Under the pieces are notes generated by a model that saw nothing but the letters and a program-made list of their open reading frames with translations, did no database searches and had not been told where the DNA came from. Shown here piece by piece: positions 1-13,559 of a stretch of DNA of 64,000 bases. Position numbers and translations under genes: made by a program. How positions within the stretch are numbered: the stretch's first letter is position 1; the number at the start of each line of letters is the position of its first letter. Source of the DNA: Drosophila miranda (Eukaryota > Arthropoda > Insecta > Diptera > Drosophilidae); NCBI RefSeq assembly GCF_003369915.1, contig NC_046674.1:9796001-9860000 (forward strand), written 5' to 3'.

Positions 1-3000
1 TCTGACTTGTTTGCCAAATGGCGTACAAGATATTTATGCATATTAAAACAATTTGCTTATTATGCCTGAATAATTGAGTGAGTAGCAGCTCAGAGTACAG
101 CTATGGCGACAGCGACAGCGACGACAAGAACCTCATGCCACGAATAACGAATCTGCATCTCAATCTGAATCGGAATCGGAATCGGAATCTGTTGGGGAGA
201 ACGAGAGAGAGAGCGAGAGAGACAGCCTCTGGAAACAAGCGGTATGAATATATTAGCAGCAGTTCGGTTCGGTTCGGTTTGGTTTGGGTTTTGGTTTTTG
301 GGTTGGCAAACGGTTCGGCTACGTAATATTTGCCTACCATTACATTGGACAAAACGTCTCTGCGTGAGCGTCGGCGTCAGCGTCAGCATCAGGGTCTGCG
401 TCAACGTCAACGTCTACGTCTAGGGGTCTACGTAGATGTCTGGGAATCTGGGGATCTACGTCTGAAAAGTGGGTCTGGAACTGTGACTGCTGTCTGCTGG
501 CTGCTCTCTGTGGCGACATCGAAGCGCAAACTTCAACAAAGCGTTAATTAATACTCGCAAATGTTTGCGCTTCGTCTGGCAATAAAAAAGTTAAGCGAGA
601 CAACGGGCCAGGGCAAACACAGGTCCGTCCGCCCCTTCCCCATCCCCTCCCCATCCCCATCCCCGTCACCGTTTCACCACTCACTCAGTCAGTCATTCTG
701 TCTGTCTGCCTGTCTGTAACCCCCTTTGCCGTGCCACCTAGAGGCAGTCGCGAAATAATAAAAATACATTAAAAAAAAAGATACGATAGGGAACAAAGTC
801 TCGTCATAAGTCAAATAAAAAGCGCAGCGGCGGCGGTGGCGGTGGCGGCGGCGGCGGCGGCAACTGTGTCGGAAGTGGCAGATGCGGCAGAGGAGCGGTG
901 GGGAGCGGGGGGAGCGGCGGCGTCGAGTCATCCGATGAATAGGCGCGCACTCAATTTTCCGCTGCTCGCAAAATAATTGTGGCCCACAAAAGGCAGACAG
1001 GTGAGAGTGAGGAGAGCGAGGGGGGGCGGGGTGCCGAAGGGGCAGCAGGTGAGCAAAGGGTGAAATTAGAGCCGTCGTATGGCGGGGCTGCAGCAACAGT
1101 TACGTCACCGAGTGGAGGCACAGAGCAGAGCAAACATCTCCCAAGCGGGAAGGAATCCTGGGAAGGGAGTCCTTGATGTCGCGGGGATCGGGGGATACCC
1201 AAGAAACTGTTCGGATTCCGGGTATTCTAGAGAGACGCTTACTTTTGCAGGAAAATAGTGGAAAATAATGGGTATCTCAGGTTCATTTCCTGGATTCCTG
1301 GAAAACAATGCTGGACTGATGGATATCCAAGGCTTTTCAGGCTTCAGTAGTCGAAGGAATCATCCCATAGAGGGATTAGCAATGGAACCATCATGGGCAT
1401 GGGTTTCATTTCATCCATTGACTGCGATTCTTAGTTGATCTTTCCCCTCTCCATCATTTCTTCCATACAGGGTGCTTTTTCCATTACCATCAAGTACAGT
1501 CCCAGACACTGTTCCTCCTCCGGCTTGATCCATCGCTGCCGCTGCCGCCTGCCGCCTGCCACTTCGCAGACGGAAACTTTTATTTGACGGCATCAATCAG
1601 TCTCCGCACTGTCTGCCCCCCCCAGGCCCCTGGCCAAGCCCCTGCCACTGCCCTTCTGGTGCAGACCGTCTGGTCCCTTTTGTTGCCCCCAAAAGTGATC
1701 CAAAGTGCATGGACGGGGCATGGGGCAGCAACAGACAGAGGCAGAGATGCCGACGCCGACGCAGCCACAGTCGCAGTCATTTTTAATGTCTCGACCCCAA
1801 AAGGGAGGCACAGAGTGCACAGAGGGGAGCAGGGAGGGCGGGGCTGCTTTGAGGTGACTATAGAGGGGAGAGAGGGGCGCTGTGGTCCGTCGTTCTCTGC
1901 AGACGACGCCGGCAATCATCAATTTCTCAGTGTCGCATTAGTTTTCATTAATTTTGAACGGCGGCGACGGCATCGGCATCGGCATCGGCGAAACCCCAGC
2001 AGATGGACCCGTCACTGCCCCCTGCCCCCTGCCCCCTGCACCTTCCATTGCTGTCTCCCACTCTCAAGCCAGACAACAATTGCAGCGGCAGTGGCAGCGG
2101 CAGCGGCAGCGGCAGCGGCAGCATTATTGATGCATTTGGCGAGCAGCAGCGACAGCGCGACGACGCTGACGTTGACAGCAGAAGAGAAGAGAGAATGAAG
2201 TTGACGGCCAGACCTGGACACAGGAGTCGTCTGGGAGATGTGGGCTTGGGGATGGGGATGGGGATGGGTCGAGGCAGATGGAGAGGTCCACCAATGCAGC
2301 TGCAGCTGCAGCGGCGGCTAGCTGTCAGAGAGCAGACACACTCATAAATAAAGCCGCGTAACGGCGGGAGAGGGAGAGGGAGAAAGAAGATAAAGGAGTA
2401 GTGGGTGGGGGGGAAGAAGGATAACTAGGGGATGCCCCACCCACCCCTCATTCACGCCCACACTTTGAAAGAACTCCACCACCTGCTCTCTGATCATGGG
2501 ATGTGGGACAACCCATTCTTCAGTTCTTATTGGTTGGTCCATGGTATCTATAGGGGAAACGCGTCCTTGTTCCTTGTGCAACATCTGGGGCACTCTCTTC
2601 TAGTAGGCCTGGCTCGAATATCACTCATCGTGGTGGTAATAATGAATAATCACAATGAAAATGTTCGCTTGTAGCCACAAATTCAACTTTGACATTTTCA
2701 TTTTCCTGGAACATCAATCCTCCCGTAACCAAACGACAAACAAAAAGTGTTTGTAATTCATTTTAACTTGGCCCAAGGGCCGGACCTCCCCGCCCGCCCC
2801 TGTTTTTCCCCGCAAAGTATTTCTCAATCAGAGCCGAACCCTTTAGGACGCCCCCCTCTCTCCCCCTCCACGGACTGGCTGGCTGGCTGTCTGGCTGGCC
2901 AGACCTTCAAGGCAAAGCGTTAAAAGGGGTGCAAAAGTCAGTTCTTCTTCCTTCTGTTTCGCCTGCTCCTTCGGCTGCTCTCCCACAAAAATTATTGAAT

Positions 3001-3990
3001 TCAATTCCGAAAAGTTCTGCCCCGCTGCCGCTGCCACAGCCACAGCTTCTGCCGCCGCCGCTGCTGCTGCTGCTTTAAAGAAGAAGAAAAACAAAAGCAA
3101 AAGGAAAAACGAAAAACGAAAAACGAAAAACGAAAAAGTATATTTCGCAAGTCTGAGCGAGAAGGGGCGATAGAAGGGAAGAGCAATAGGATGAAAATCG
3201 TCGCCGGCCTGTCAACTCCCATCAGAGAAGGAAAGAGCGACAGAGAGAGGGCGAGCGAGAGGGAGAGAGCGCATGCAGAGGGATGGAGTGAGGTGGAGTT
3301 TGGCCCGACTGGACGACTCGTTCGTTTTTCAAGGTTAAGCACACACACACACAGACACACACACACACGAATCGCACACCCATGCAACAGCGCCGCCAAG
3401 TGGCAGACTTTGAGCCAGACAGAGTCCAAGGGGCGCGCGCGGCAGTTCGGCAAAGGGCGACAGAGGGCGGGCGGGCGAGCGAGAGAGAGGGGTGGAGAGG
3501 AGTGCGAGTGCCGAGTGCCGAGTGGGAGTGCATTTCAGCTTACGCTTCACTTCATTTTCGGGCTATAAATGTGAGACTTTATGTGTCTCTGTCTATGTTT
3601 CTATGTCGCTCTACCTCTCACGCTGTCTGCAAGTATGTATGTGTATATGTGTGTGTGTGTTTGTGTGTTTGTGTGTGTGCATTGGCTCGAGGGTGCAATA
3701 TTTGCGACTGACTGTGGATTGAGTAGGAATGAGCGAGAATGAGGCTGAATGACGCGCCAAAGTTTCGCAACGCCTTCGTTCGGGACTTTGTTTGTCAGTC
3801 CCCCTCTCTCCCCCCCCCCCCCTCTCTCCCTCACCCCCTCTCCGTCTCCTCTTTCCTTTTTTTGCATTTTGGTTGGTTTTTGAGTGGCCTGCGGCATTTT
3901 CGATTGTCGTCGCCACCGTCTAAATTTACGAGTGTGTGTGTGTGTGGCCGCTAGAGTGCGCCAGTGAGACTTACACACGTGATAATGCTG

Positions 3991-4010
3991 CCCCCCCCCC
4001 CCCCCCCCCC
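3991..4010. repeat. Poly-C tract (20 nt)
   Basis: An uninterrupted run of 20 C lies just upstream of a GA-rich stretch. Similar shorter C runs lie near 3810-3822 and at 10720-10737. Such tracts can form i-motif or G-quadruplex structures and are prone to length errors in sequencing, so the exact count is uncertain. Confidence 0.9.
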
Positions 4011-7000
4011 AGGTGGAGAGCTCCGGAAGAGCAGAAAGAGGATCGCAGGAGAGAGCGAGGAGCAAACGATAGAACTAGGTCCATGATTTGAAATATTTAA
4101 TGCTTTGCGGGTTTCCAAGAACTATTTTCGGGCCTCAAAAGTTCTCCAAACTTCAATATTAATTTTGGGGAAAGTAGATCAGTTTTTGCCTATGATATCC
4201 CAAAAGAACCAGTTCATTTGGGGAACCACTGAACACCCAAAACCACGAAGGGCACACCCATCCAGACAACCAGAAACGGCTCAAAGGGGGACAAACCCGC
4301 CATCTATCTGCTCTACATTCAACTGCGATTCATCCCACTGTGCGCGGAGGCGGCCACTGCTCAAGTGCCACCCAACAACAAACAACAGACAACAACAACA
4401 ACAAAAACAATGCAAAATCGGCAATAATAGACGCCGTCGCTGTCGCCGTCGCCGGTGCAGACATCACCGTCAGACGTTGCGCCCCGCAGCCTCCACTCCA
4501 CTCTGCTTCCCTCCCCTCCCCTGTGCTGCCCTCCACTCCTTGCCTTCGACGACATTCAAAGTCATAAAACTTTATTTTCCGTTGCCTGCACAAAGGCGCA
4601 ACGAGCGCAGGTGGGAGCGAGATGGAGCTAGATGCACATCATGCGACGACACTCCACTCCACTCTCTCTCTCTCCCCCTCTCCCTCTCTCTCTCTTTCAG
4701 TCCCCTCTGGCAGTGTGTGTGTGTGCGTTGTGTGGGCGGTGAAACATTTCATGCGTTTTGTAGTCTCTCAATTCTGCTTGCAGTTCGACAGCCACAGCCG
4801 CCAGACACATTTTTGGCGTAGAACGGGGCAGAACAAGAGGGGGGGGACCGACTGTCTGGCTTCTCCCATCTCCGCCAGCTCCCTAGCCCGGCCCCTCACT
4901 GTCTGTTCTGTGTTTTACTTTCCTTTTGTGTTTGGAATACCCTTTGGCATTGGAGAGCCCCACGACTGCCGGGATCTGCTTGGCTTTTCGATCAAAGCAA
5001 GGGCCATGTGGCAAGGCTAGGGTATCCAATGCCTCGGCCATCGAGGCGGACATTTCTGTTGTCGCTGCTTTGTATTATTGCGTGTAATCAGCAGCTCTGA
5101 TTCGAGTCTCAGTCAATCAGCGAGACGGCTCGAAATGTGCACTCTCAGACAGACACTCCTCCCTCTCCCTCTCCCTCACCCTGCCACCTGCAACTCTACT
5201 TGTGCCACACCACAGGATAATTAGCTGGCTATTAAACACATGGCAACCCTCGCAGCACATCTACTGTGTGTGGGGCAACGGCAACACTTAAAACTCAATT
5301 CATTTCAAGTTCGTCAATGATTCATACCCCACCCCCCCTTTCCGGGAAGCAACCCCCACATCGCATCGCATCGCATCGCATCCCTGAAAGGGTAGTTAAT
5401 ATCATGATTAATTTGCTGCCGCCGCACGGCACGACCTTCAACCTATCCCTTCGGAAAATACATGCCACAGAACACACACAAAAAAAAATCCCAGACACAT
5501 TTTCCAAATCAAATTTTTCAAAAAAAAAAAAGATACCCTCCCAACAACAAATGGTTTGAAGTGTATTCCACCTTTAGGCCCAGACGGTTATCCAACCCCA
5601 AACACTGGCCCCAATGGCTGGACCAACCATTTATCCCGGTCCCAGCCACAGCCGGCCCCTGCCCTGGCGATCCCCCACACCTCTGCTGTCTGTCTTTCTG
5701 TCTGGCACTTGGCATTGAAAAGTGTTTTTTTGGGGGGGGGTGGGGGTGTGGGGCGGCACTTGCATCGGACTGAATCGCATTCGGTGCAGAGTTGCCTACT
5801 TTTGAGAGCCGGGCCGCTGGCATGGGAACCGCTCTGTCTTCAAGGGATTTTTTTTCTATGCTTCTCTCTTGACAGGAAGCAACAGGAAGCCAAGAGAGGA
5901 AGGGGTGAGCGGGAGAGCTCGTCTCGAGTATGTGATTACATTGAAATTTATGTGCATTTATGCAACGTGCAACATGTGGACCCACAAGAACAGAAGGCAA
6001 TTTGAAAGCTTGTACAGCTTGCACAGGATGTTTTTATTTTCTTTTTTCGGGAAGCTGCACCTCTCAATATCCACCATATCCTGTTGCCGGGTGCTATAAA
6101 TCAGAGGGAGAGACAGAGAGGGCGAGAGAGGGACGGCGGGCAATCGAGCAAGATGCTAATTATAAACAAGCTGCCCCAGACAGGGGCACCACCAGTAGCA
6201 ACACAACAAAACGGCAGCCCAATCATCATCCACAGCCACAGCCACAGCCACATCATCATCATCATCGTCCACATCGTCAGCTTTCAGCCTCATCATCGGC
6301 TACTGGGCATGCGCAACGTCTCGACGTCTCGACGCTCCCTCAAGGACAGCCTTGAGGGCAGAAACAAAGCGAAAGAAAAACAGGTTGGCCCCCCTCCTCC
6401 TCCACCGCCTCCTTCTCCGCTCTGTGCTCTTTTCGTTTTTGTGGCATTTAATTCATAACTCTTAATCGGCGGCCAATTAGAATAACAACTACCTTCTCTG
6501 GAAATTTATTAAGCATAATGGAATGTCTCTCAGCAGAGAGCGGCGAGCGGCGAGCAGAAAGAGGAGAGGAAAGCACGAAGAGAACGTTTATCAATTGATT
6601 GCAGGCGAATGCAATTACACGATCCACACACTGCAAAAGCTTCTCTTCCCGCGCTCTCCCGCTCCCGCTCTCAGTCTTTCGACTCGCTCTTCTTCTTCCT
6701 TCGTCTCTTTTGCATGTCGTCTGGGTCGGGGTCTGGCTCTGTGCAAGGTATATGGCAATGGAAGGTAGGGTAGACGCCTAACCACGGATGCTGCAGTGGG
6801 CCCTTTAATCGATGAGGAGAGGCGTTAGAGCAGCGCAAGCCTCACTCCCACACACACGCACTCGCACTCACACCTTCTTTTCAACACACCTTGGGGTCCA
6901 AGTCCGAGTCTGCTATTGTTTTCCCTTTCTGTCGCTTGTCGCTGCCTTTTTCATTGCACAGCAACAAAAATAGGCGTCTGACGTCAAAATGCAAGCAAAC

Positions 7001-9207
7001 GCAGACAGGGGGGGAGAGGAGGAACAGACGGACAGACGATGGGCACCAGACGACCAAAAACCAAAGTTGGAGTCGCCTTTGCAATTTTGTGGCGCGTTCA
7101 ATACAAACAACAACAGCAGCAGCAGCACAAAAACCAACTTCAAACATAAAAAACCAACAAACAAAAAAAAGTACAAGCCAAAAAATAAAAACAAATGGGA
7201 AAATAATCATTGCGTCGATAGGCCAAGACGACGCAGATAATACCCTAAAGCGGACTACCGCTTTCCTCTGCCGCTGGAGACTAGACTGCCAAGCCGAGCC
7301 TTTGCCAAAGCCATGCACAGCCGCCTCCTGGCAAGGGTAGCGCAGCAGACAACAAGGAAAATGCAGACAGAAACAACAAAATCAGCAAACGACGACGACG
7401 CTACGACGACGACGACGACCAAGCCGATGACGACAGCGCAGCACAAACAACCACCGATACAGCAGCAGCAGCAGAGCAGAGCAGCAGCCGCAGACTTTAT
7501 GGTTGTTGCTGTTGTTGTCGACTGCAGACGCAGCCAGCAGCAACAGCAGCAACAGCAGCAGCAGCAGAGGAGCAGCCGATGAGGAATACTTTTCAAGGTC
7601 ACGCATAGAATTTCGGTATTTTGTTTCATGCGTCTGAAATGAGAAGAGGGAGAGCAAGAGACAGGGAGAGAGAGAGAGAGCAGACTGCGACTATCCCTTT
7701 TGGGCTTTAACAGAGAGCTTTCAAGTTCAACGCATACCCTGCAGAGCGTTGCGAGAGCGAAGGGAAATGTTTGACTGGAGTGAAGTGTGAATGAAACCAG
7801 GAATTATGCACGCCTTGATGGACATGTAATGCAATCAGTGTTCCATTCTATAATTACAGACTATTGATCGATCATCAAACGAAAATTAGGGGGAAGCAGG
7901 GGCTTTGCGGTGGCCTACACACGGTAACATCGCATTTAAGAGGTAACAACGGTTCGACTACCTTGCACAATTCTGCCACATTGTCGTGCCATGCATTTTG
8001 GCTCTTTGTTTGCGTATTGCATCGATGAAGGACGACGAGAAGAGAGCCCATGAGTGCATGTGTGTGCATGTGTGTGTGTGTGTGTGTTTGTGAGCATTTG
8101 AATCACTTTGAGGCGTCTCTGGTGTCTGTGTCTCGCTGTCTGCGTCCGTGCCTCCTCTGTCTCTGCCTCTGTCTGTGTCTGCGTCTGTGTCTGCGTCTGA
8201 CATTGAGCCACTTTGCGACGCGTCGCCTGTCGTCCTGTCGCCCCTGTCTGGAGGAGACGCTGTAATCATGTCCAGGGGCAAGGGTATGAGACGAGCGAAG
8301 GGGAGTGTGTGGTGCGGAGGGGAGGGTAGGGTAGGGCGTGCGGTAGCGTCGGTGAATTCCAACCGAAAAAATTGCCTTAATAGCGCATTTTCGTTGATTC
8401 TCTTCTCGTCTTCTTTTTTTCTCTCTTTTTCTCTTTATTTCGCTTCTTTTTTTTTTGGCACTTGTTGTCTGTGTAGTTGTCCTTGAAAGTCGCTCATGTT
8501 GCGACTGTCTTTCAATCGCCCTTCCCCTTCCTTACCATCCTCTCTCCCTCTCTCTCTCTCTCTATCTGTGTCTGTCTCTGTCTCTCTTCTCAGCTTATGC
8601 TAGGGATTCAAGTTGACTTTAAGGACTTCTTCTTCGTAGGGACCGGGGACTGGGGACTGGGGTCCAGGTCCATGGTTCTATATTTCTTTTAATGAGACAC
8701 TTGTGTATCCTTCGCTCTTTGCTCAAGGTACAATACAAGTGTCCTTTTTTCTTAAGCTTTGTTCGACTTTTTCTCAGGTTATTTTGTGTCGTCTTCTTAC
8801 CGTCTTCCTCTCCTTCTGTGTCTCTTTCTTTCTCTCTCTGTTGGTATTTGGTATACCCTTTAGAGAGGGTACCTTCAAAAGGCAGTACATAAAGACACTG
8901 TCCAGATCGGATCACACATCATACATTGCTGTCCCCTAAGGATACTCCTTTGAAAACCCCTAAACATAGTCCCAGTGTATCCCACGATAGGATAGCTATT
9001 TCCTTCAGCTTTGATGGAAACCATCACTGCCTTCCGAGGGTATCAAACGCTTCGGTTTCCAAGGATGAGCTGGCTCGCTCTTTTTTTTTGGTTTGGCATT
9101 TAATAGGATAATAAGCAAATAGGCTTATGTAAGGCAGGGCGAAAAATTAGAGGCGGGATAGACGACGTTGACAATGACTCCACTCCTCGTGAGAATGCAG
9201 GGTGAAC

Positions 9208-9241
9208 GGGGGGGCGGGGGGGGGGGGGGGGGGGGGGGGGG
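9208..9241. repeat. Poly-G tract with single C interruption
   Basis: Seven G, one C, then 26 G. A second run of 24 G lies at 9307-9330, only 65 bases further on. The pair is the longest G mononucleotide sequence in the window and has strong G-quadruplex potential. Assembly length may be unreliable. Confidence 0.9.
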
Positions 9242-9306
9242 CCAGCAGAAGAAGCCCAACAGTCAACTGTTCCGTTCCTGCTGTGCAGTGACGGAGGGAG
9301 GGAGGC

Positions 9307-9330
9307 GGGGGGGGGGGGGGGGGGGGGGGG
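9307..9330. repeat. Second poly-G tract (24 nt)
   Basis: An uninterrupted run of 24 G, the partner of the tract at 9208-9241. The two are separated by a short unique sequence. Confidence 0.9.
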
Positions 9331-12300
9331 CCTGCCCTGCCCTCTGGTCTGTGGCCTCGACGACTGCACTTATCGTAATTTTATGCACAGACCAGAGACC
9401 AGAGACCAGAGACCGCAGACGTCTGTGCTTCCCATCTACCCATCATCTGCCATCACCCCCCCCTACACCCCTCCCTCTACGTGCACATTCCCTGCTCTCA
9501 CCTCTCGGGCGACCCCTCGACGGGCAGCCAATTGCTTCGACTGCATTTTTTCCCGCACCATACCCCATGCCCCATGCCACTGCCTCTCTTTTGGACTCTG
9601 AGATTGTCTCGTCAAAAATTGATAGGCTGCTTGCAGATGGGCCCCCGAATGCGGCGGGGACCAGCCGGGCACAGTGGGTGAAAACTGATGGAAAAGGAGC
9701 AGCGAAGAGGCGCGGATTTTTACCAGCGGGGGAGTGCATCCCACACAGAATGGAATTCTTGGAGGAGTTCCATACACATTTTTGGATTATTTTTGTTGTA
9801 TCCTTTGGCTTCCCCACCAAAATGTTCCACTGTCCGCTCCACAGTCCATCATTTGTTTTCGTTCGTTGAGACCTGGACAAAAAAAAAAACGCGCGCTCAG
9901 AAACAAGCTGCAACTCAGTGCCCTTTCCCATTCGCAATCTACATGCCTCCATGCCACCATGCCCCCTGCCCCCCCCCATCCACCGTGCTCCATGTCCAGC
10001 TGCAGTCCGAGACGGCGACAGACGACGACTGACTGTAATTATGGCCATGTCAAATATGGGCGACGCGAGGCGACGCAACGTTGACGCAGAGAGGCACAGG
10101 CAGAGGCAGAGGCAGAGGCACAGGCAGAGTTGAGTGCAACATCAGCAGCGGAGATGCAAGTGGATTTCGACTAAAAGTTGCGTCTTGAAGGATGCTTCTT
10201 GAGGGAGCAGGCACCAGCCTCCCAAAAGCAGTCCCAACTTGATTGATGTGGTCTGGGGGTCTGTCCAGAGAAGAGTCTGGTCTCCGGTCTCTGGGTCTGT
10301 GTCTGGCTTTAACTCTGGCTCTGGCTCTGGCTCTGGCTGTGGCTCTGATCTCTGGGTCCCTGTCTGGGTCTTTCATATGGAGCACATGTTGGACATTCCC
10401 TTGATTAAATCACTTTTCAGCCACTGACAGTTAATCAAGAGGCGCGTAGGGCTCGCAGAGGGGCGTACGGCAGAGTGGAAGAAGAGCAATCCAAAATCCA
10501 TTTTCAAGGTGCACCATGGGGCGTGTGCGTGTGTGTGTGTGTGTGTGTGCAGCATGTTGCAGTCGTGACTATGGCAGATTACGGGGAAGGTGAGGCCAGT
10601 CCACTAGAGACTGATAGATCGAGACCAGAATGACCAGAGAGTGGCCTGCCCTTCTGCCCCTTACCTTCCACGGAATGCACCTTGTTACGTGACTTGGGGG
10701 CACACACATGCACATCCATCCCCCCCCCCCCCCCCCCTCTCTCTCTCTCTCTCTCTGGCTGTCCGGGCGGGCAACCGTCGCCGCCATGCAACTTCCGCCT
10801 GCTCCAATTGTTTGCGCATACAAAGAAGCCTCCTCCGTCGTCGCATCGTCGCATATTTACGGGTAGTACATACCCGTGTGTGTGTGTGTGTAGGATGGAT
10901 ATATAATCCAAACAAACATATTGTTTTGTCTGCACCCCACATACCCCCCCCACACACCCCTCCACTCGTCCTGATCCCGTCTGTTGTCGTCACCCCGTTC
11001 CTCCTGCCGCTGCTACTACCTCTCCTGTCGCCCGATCCCCTCCCTGTCTGTGTGTCGATTGTGTTTGGTTGCAACAAAGCGTCGCCGTCGCCGTCGCCGT
11101 CGTCGTCGTCGTCGTCTGAAGTGCATCAGAAGTGGAGTGGAAGGGGCAGGAGTTACGAGCAGCAGCGGCAACAGCAGGAGAGAAGCAAATCCCAGCATGC
11201 AATTTTTTTTTTTTTTTTTTTTGTCGTTGCACTTTGCTGTTGTTGTTTTTTTTTCGATTTCTCGTTTCGTTTCTGTCTCCCCCTCGGAAATGAATGCCAG
11301 ACAGAGTCCAGAGTTGCATGCGGCTGCCCCGAAGGCCCGAAAAGATCGAGGGTTATCGGGGCACACGGACGGTAGCAGTGCGTTCCATCAGCCTAGTGTC
11401 AGAGCAGGATAGAGAGACCAAGAGAGAGAGAGAGAGCCCTCTCTTCTCGACATTCTCCCGATCATTTGTCCAGCTCTCTTCTCCGAGGCTTTTCCGTATT
11501 TCTATTTACTTAAATTTATCGTTAGACATTTCTCCATCTCTCTCTCTCCTTCTCTCTCTCTCCATCTCTCTCTCTCTGCTTTGGTCTTTCATCGTCATCT
11601 GGTTCTTCTTCATTAAACTTTGCAACAAAAGCACTTTTGTGTCAGTCAGTCCAGTCATCCGTCGAGTCGACTACAGACCCACCAGAGCTACCACCGGGAG
11701 CTCCATCTCCATCTCCGGCTCCAGCTCCAGCTCCAGCTCCGTTTCTGAAGTTGTCTGCGTCTCAGACACCGGCGACAATAACACCAACAGCAGCAACAGC
11801 AGCAACAACGTTGTGGCAGCCTTTTAGTTTAAGTTGTAGTCGTCGTCGTCTGGCCCCGGACCCACTCTCGGAGTCAGAGTCGGAATCAGAGTCGAGTCTG
11901 GGGGTCTGGGGTCTGGGGTCTGGTCTGGTCTGGGTTTTAGGTTTAGGTTTGAGTCAGAGTCTGAGTCTGAGTCTCAGTCTCGTGGCAGTAACGACGACTG
12001 TATGTGGCTTAAGTAGGTTGCTGGCTGGCTGGCTGGCTAACCACCCTGTTTCTGTTTCTGTTTCTGCCCTGTTCTGCCCTCAACCACCGACCAGAGCAGC
12101 GTCTACTGCGAGAATGGATATCCACCCACCCGCAAGAGCCCTTTTGGCCCTCGTTTCAGCCAGTGTGTAGGCCTGGGCCTGGGCCTGCCCTGGATGTCTC
12201 TTCTCTCACTTTGCGCTCCGCTTTGTTATTCATATTATCCGGCAAATATTTGTCGTTGTCATACGAAAAATGTCTACAACGAACGAACGATGGAGAAAAA

Positions 12301-13055
12301 AAAAGAACCAGAAGCAGAAGCAGCAGCAGCGGCAGGAGCAGCAAAAAGGGTTGCTTACCCTCAGACTCCTCATCAGAATATAGTCTATAGGTCTCGCTCC
12401 CTCGCTCCCCTCGCAATCGGTTGTCGGTCCACACTAATGGCCGCAATTGTGGGCTGCCTTGCCTCCTTGACAGCCTGCCGCCAGACGACGCGTCGTCTGG
12501 GTCTGGGTCTGACGCCCGACCCAAATTGTCTGCAACAATTGCAGGGGACTTTATTCGTGCACTGATTTCTGAGAGTCGTGCACCTCCAGCGCCACACCAC
12601 TGCTGATAATATCTTAATAGATTCTTTTGCCTCAGTGTTCGGGCTTCGGCTTCGGCTTCGGCCTCGGCTCCAGCTTCAGCTTCATTTGAATTTGAATGCG
12701 AATTTGAATGTGAATCCATAAGGAAAGGATCTGCTCTGTCTGTCAGTCATTCCATCAATGTCTTTGCGGCCTGAAAAGGTGTTCCGCGTGCCCCGACTCT
12801 TGGTCTTGGTTGACTTCTCTCCGAGAAGTTCCATTCCCATTCCCACTCCCATTCCCGTTCCCATTCTCATTTCTGTGTGCAATTTGTATAATGAGCATTT
12901 GCCGCACATTTCCTTTGACTTTCAGCACCTTATTGTGTCCTTATCTGAATATTTGTTGGGTTGAGGGGCAGCTCTTCCGGCTTTGAACATCTTTTGGGTT
13001 ATTTATTTTGAGACATTCGTGCGATTCCATCTGTGGGATCCTTGACCACATCTAT

Positions 13056-13077
13056 GGGTATATGCGATGCCGTAATC
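13056..13077 (+). repeat. Dispersed repeat copy A
   Basis: The segment GGGTATATGCGATGCCGTA recurs with one change at 15205-15223, where it is preceded by ATACCCT, so the second copy is bounded by inverted AGGGTAT-type ends. Probably remnants of one short non-autonomous element. Confidence 0.5.
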
Positions 13078-13104
13078 ATGCTCATCTATTCACTAGCTCG
13101 CTTT

Positions 13105-13290
13105 GATCGGGGTCACCATTCGATAACTCCATATTTCATGGCAAGAAGTGATCCAGATCGTAAAACCAAATTCTCGGGGTCACCACTCCACATATTCATT
13201 GATCGGGGTCACCAATCCACATATTCCCACGATCGGGGTCACCTCTCCACATATTCCATTGATCGGGGTCACCACTCCATAAATCTACCC
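13105..13290 (+). repeat. 30-bp tandem repeat (GATCGGGGTCACC core)
   Basis: Four units start at about 13171, 13201, 13231 and 13261 with a 30-base period. Each has the core CGGGGTCACC followed by a CTCCACATATTC-like tail. A diverged fifth core lies at 13105-13117. The array sits 270 bases upstream of a DUF1091 gene relic and is preceded at 13056-13077 by a dispersed repeat that also occurs near 15205. Confidence 0.85.
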
Positions 13291-13559
13291 ATAAAAAAGG
13301 TTCCTGTCTGATAGCTTCGCACAAATATAACCGATTTGAGTCACGGTGATGATCCAATACGATCTATTATGTGTTTTAACAATTACTTTTAGTTTTCAAT
13401 ATATTTTTTAATGATACCAAGCGTAAAGTGACTCATATAATGAATCCACGCGGTCCGAAACAGTTAGTTTTGACCAAAAACTATGGGGATGTCCGAAAAA
13501 TACTCACAATTTGGCTATTTTTTGTGCCATACATAGTGGATCCCCTGTAAGTAAAAGGA

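Larger units (their letters stand above)
1..13100. other. Gene-free, repeat-rich non-coding region
   Basis: I see no credible coding gene here. Open frames are short and made of Ser, Leu, Arg, Cys or His runs that come from CT, GT, CAG and poly-C tracts. Contents include (GCG/GGC)n near 830-860, (CAG/GGC)n near 2085-2125, GT/CA runs near 3340-3370, 3646-3680 and 8059-8090, CT runs near 4660-4705 and 8545-8560, CAG runs near 7535-7570, and long C or G runs listed separately. Short dispersed repeats with AGGGTAT/ATACCCT ends occur near 4938-5040 and 8852-9055. It is probably intergenic DNA or a far-upstream intron; nothing in it shows which. Confidence 0.6.

Noticed and set aside
689..12719. 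Numerous ORFs of 60-240 codons rich in Ser, Leu, Arg, Cys or His
   Set aside because: They derive from CT, GT, CAG and poly-C tracts, appear in several frames at once, and show no domain or splice support.
13171..13290. Regular 30-bp repeats considered as a CRISPR array
   Set aside because: The units are contiguous near-identical repeats without unique spacers, and the genome is eukaryotic.
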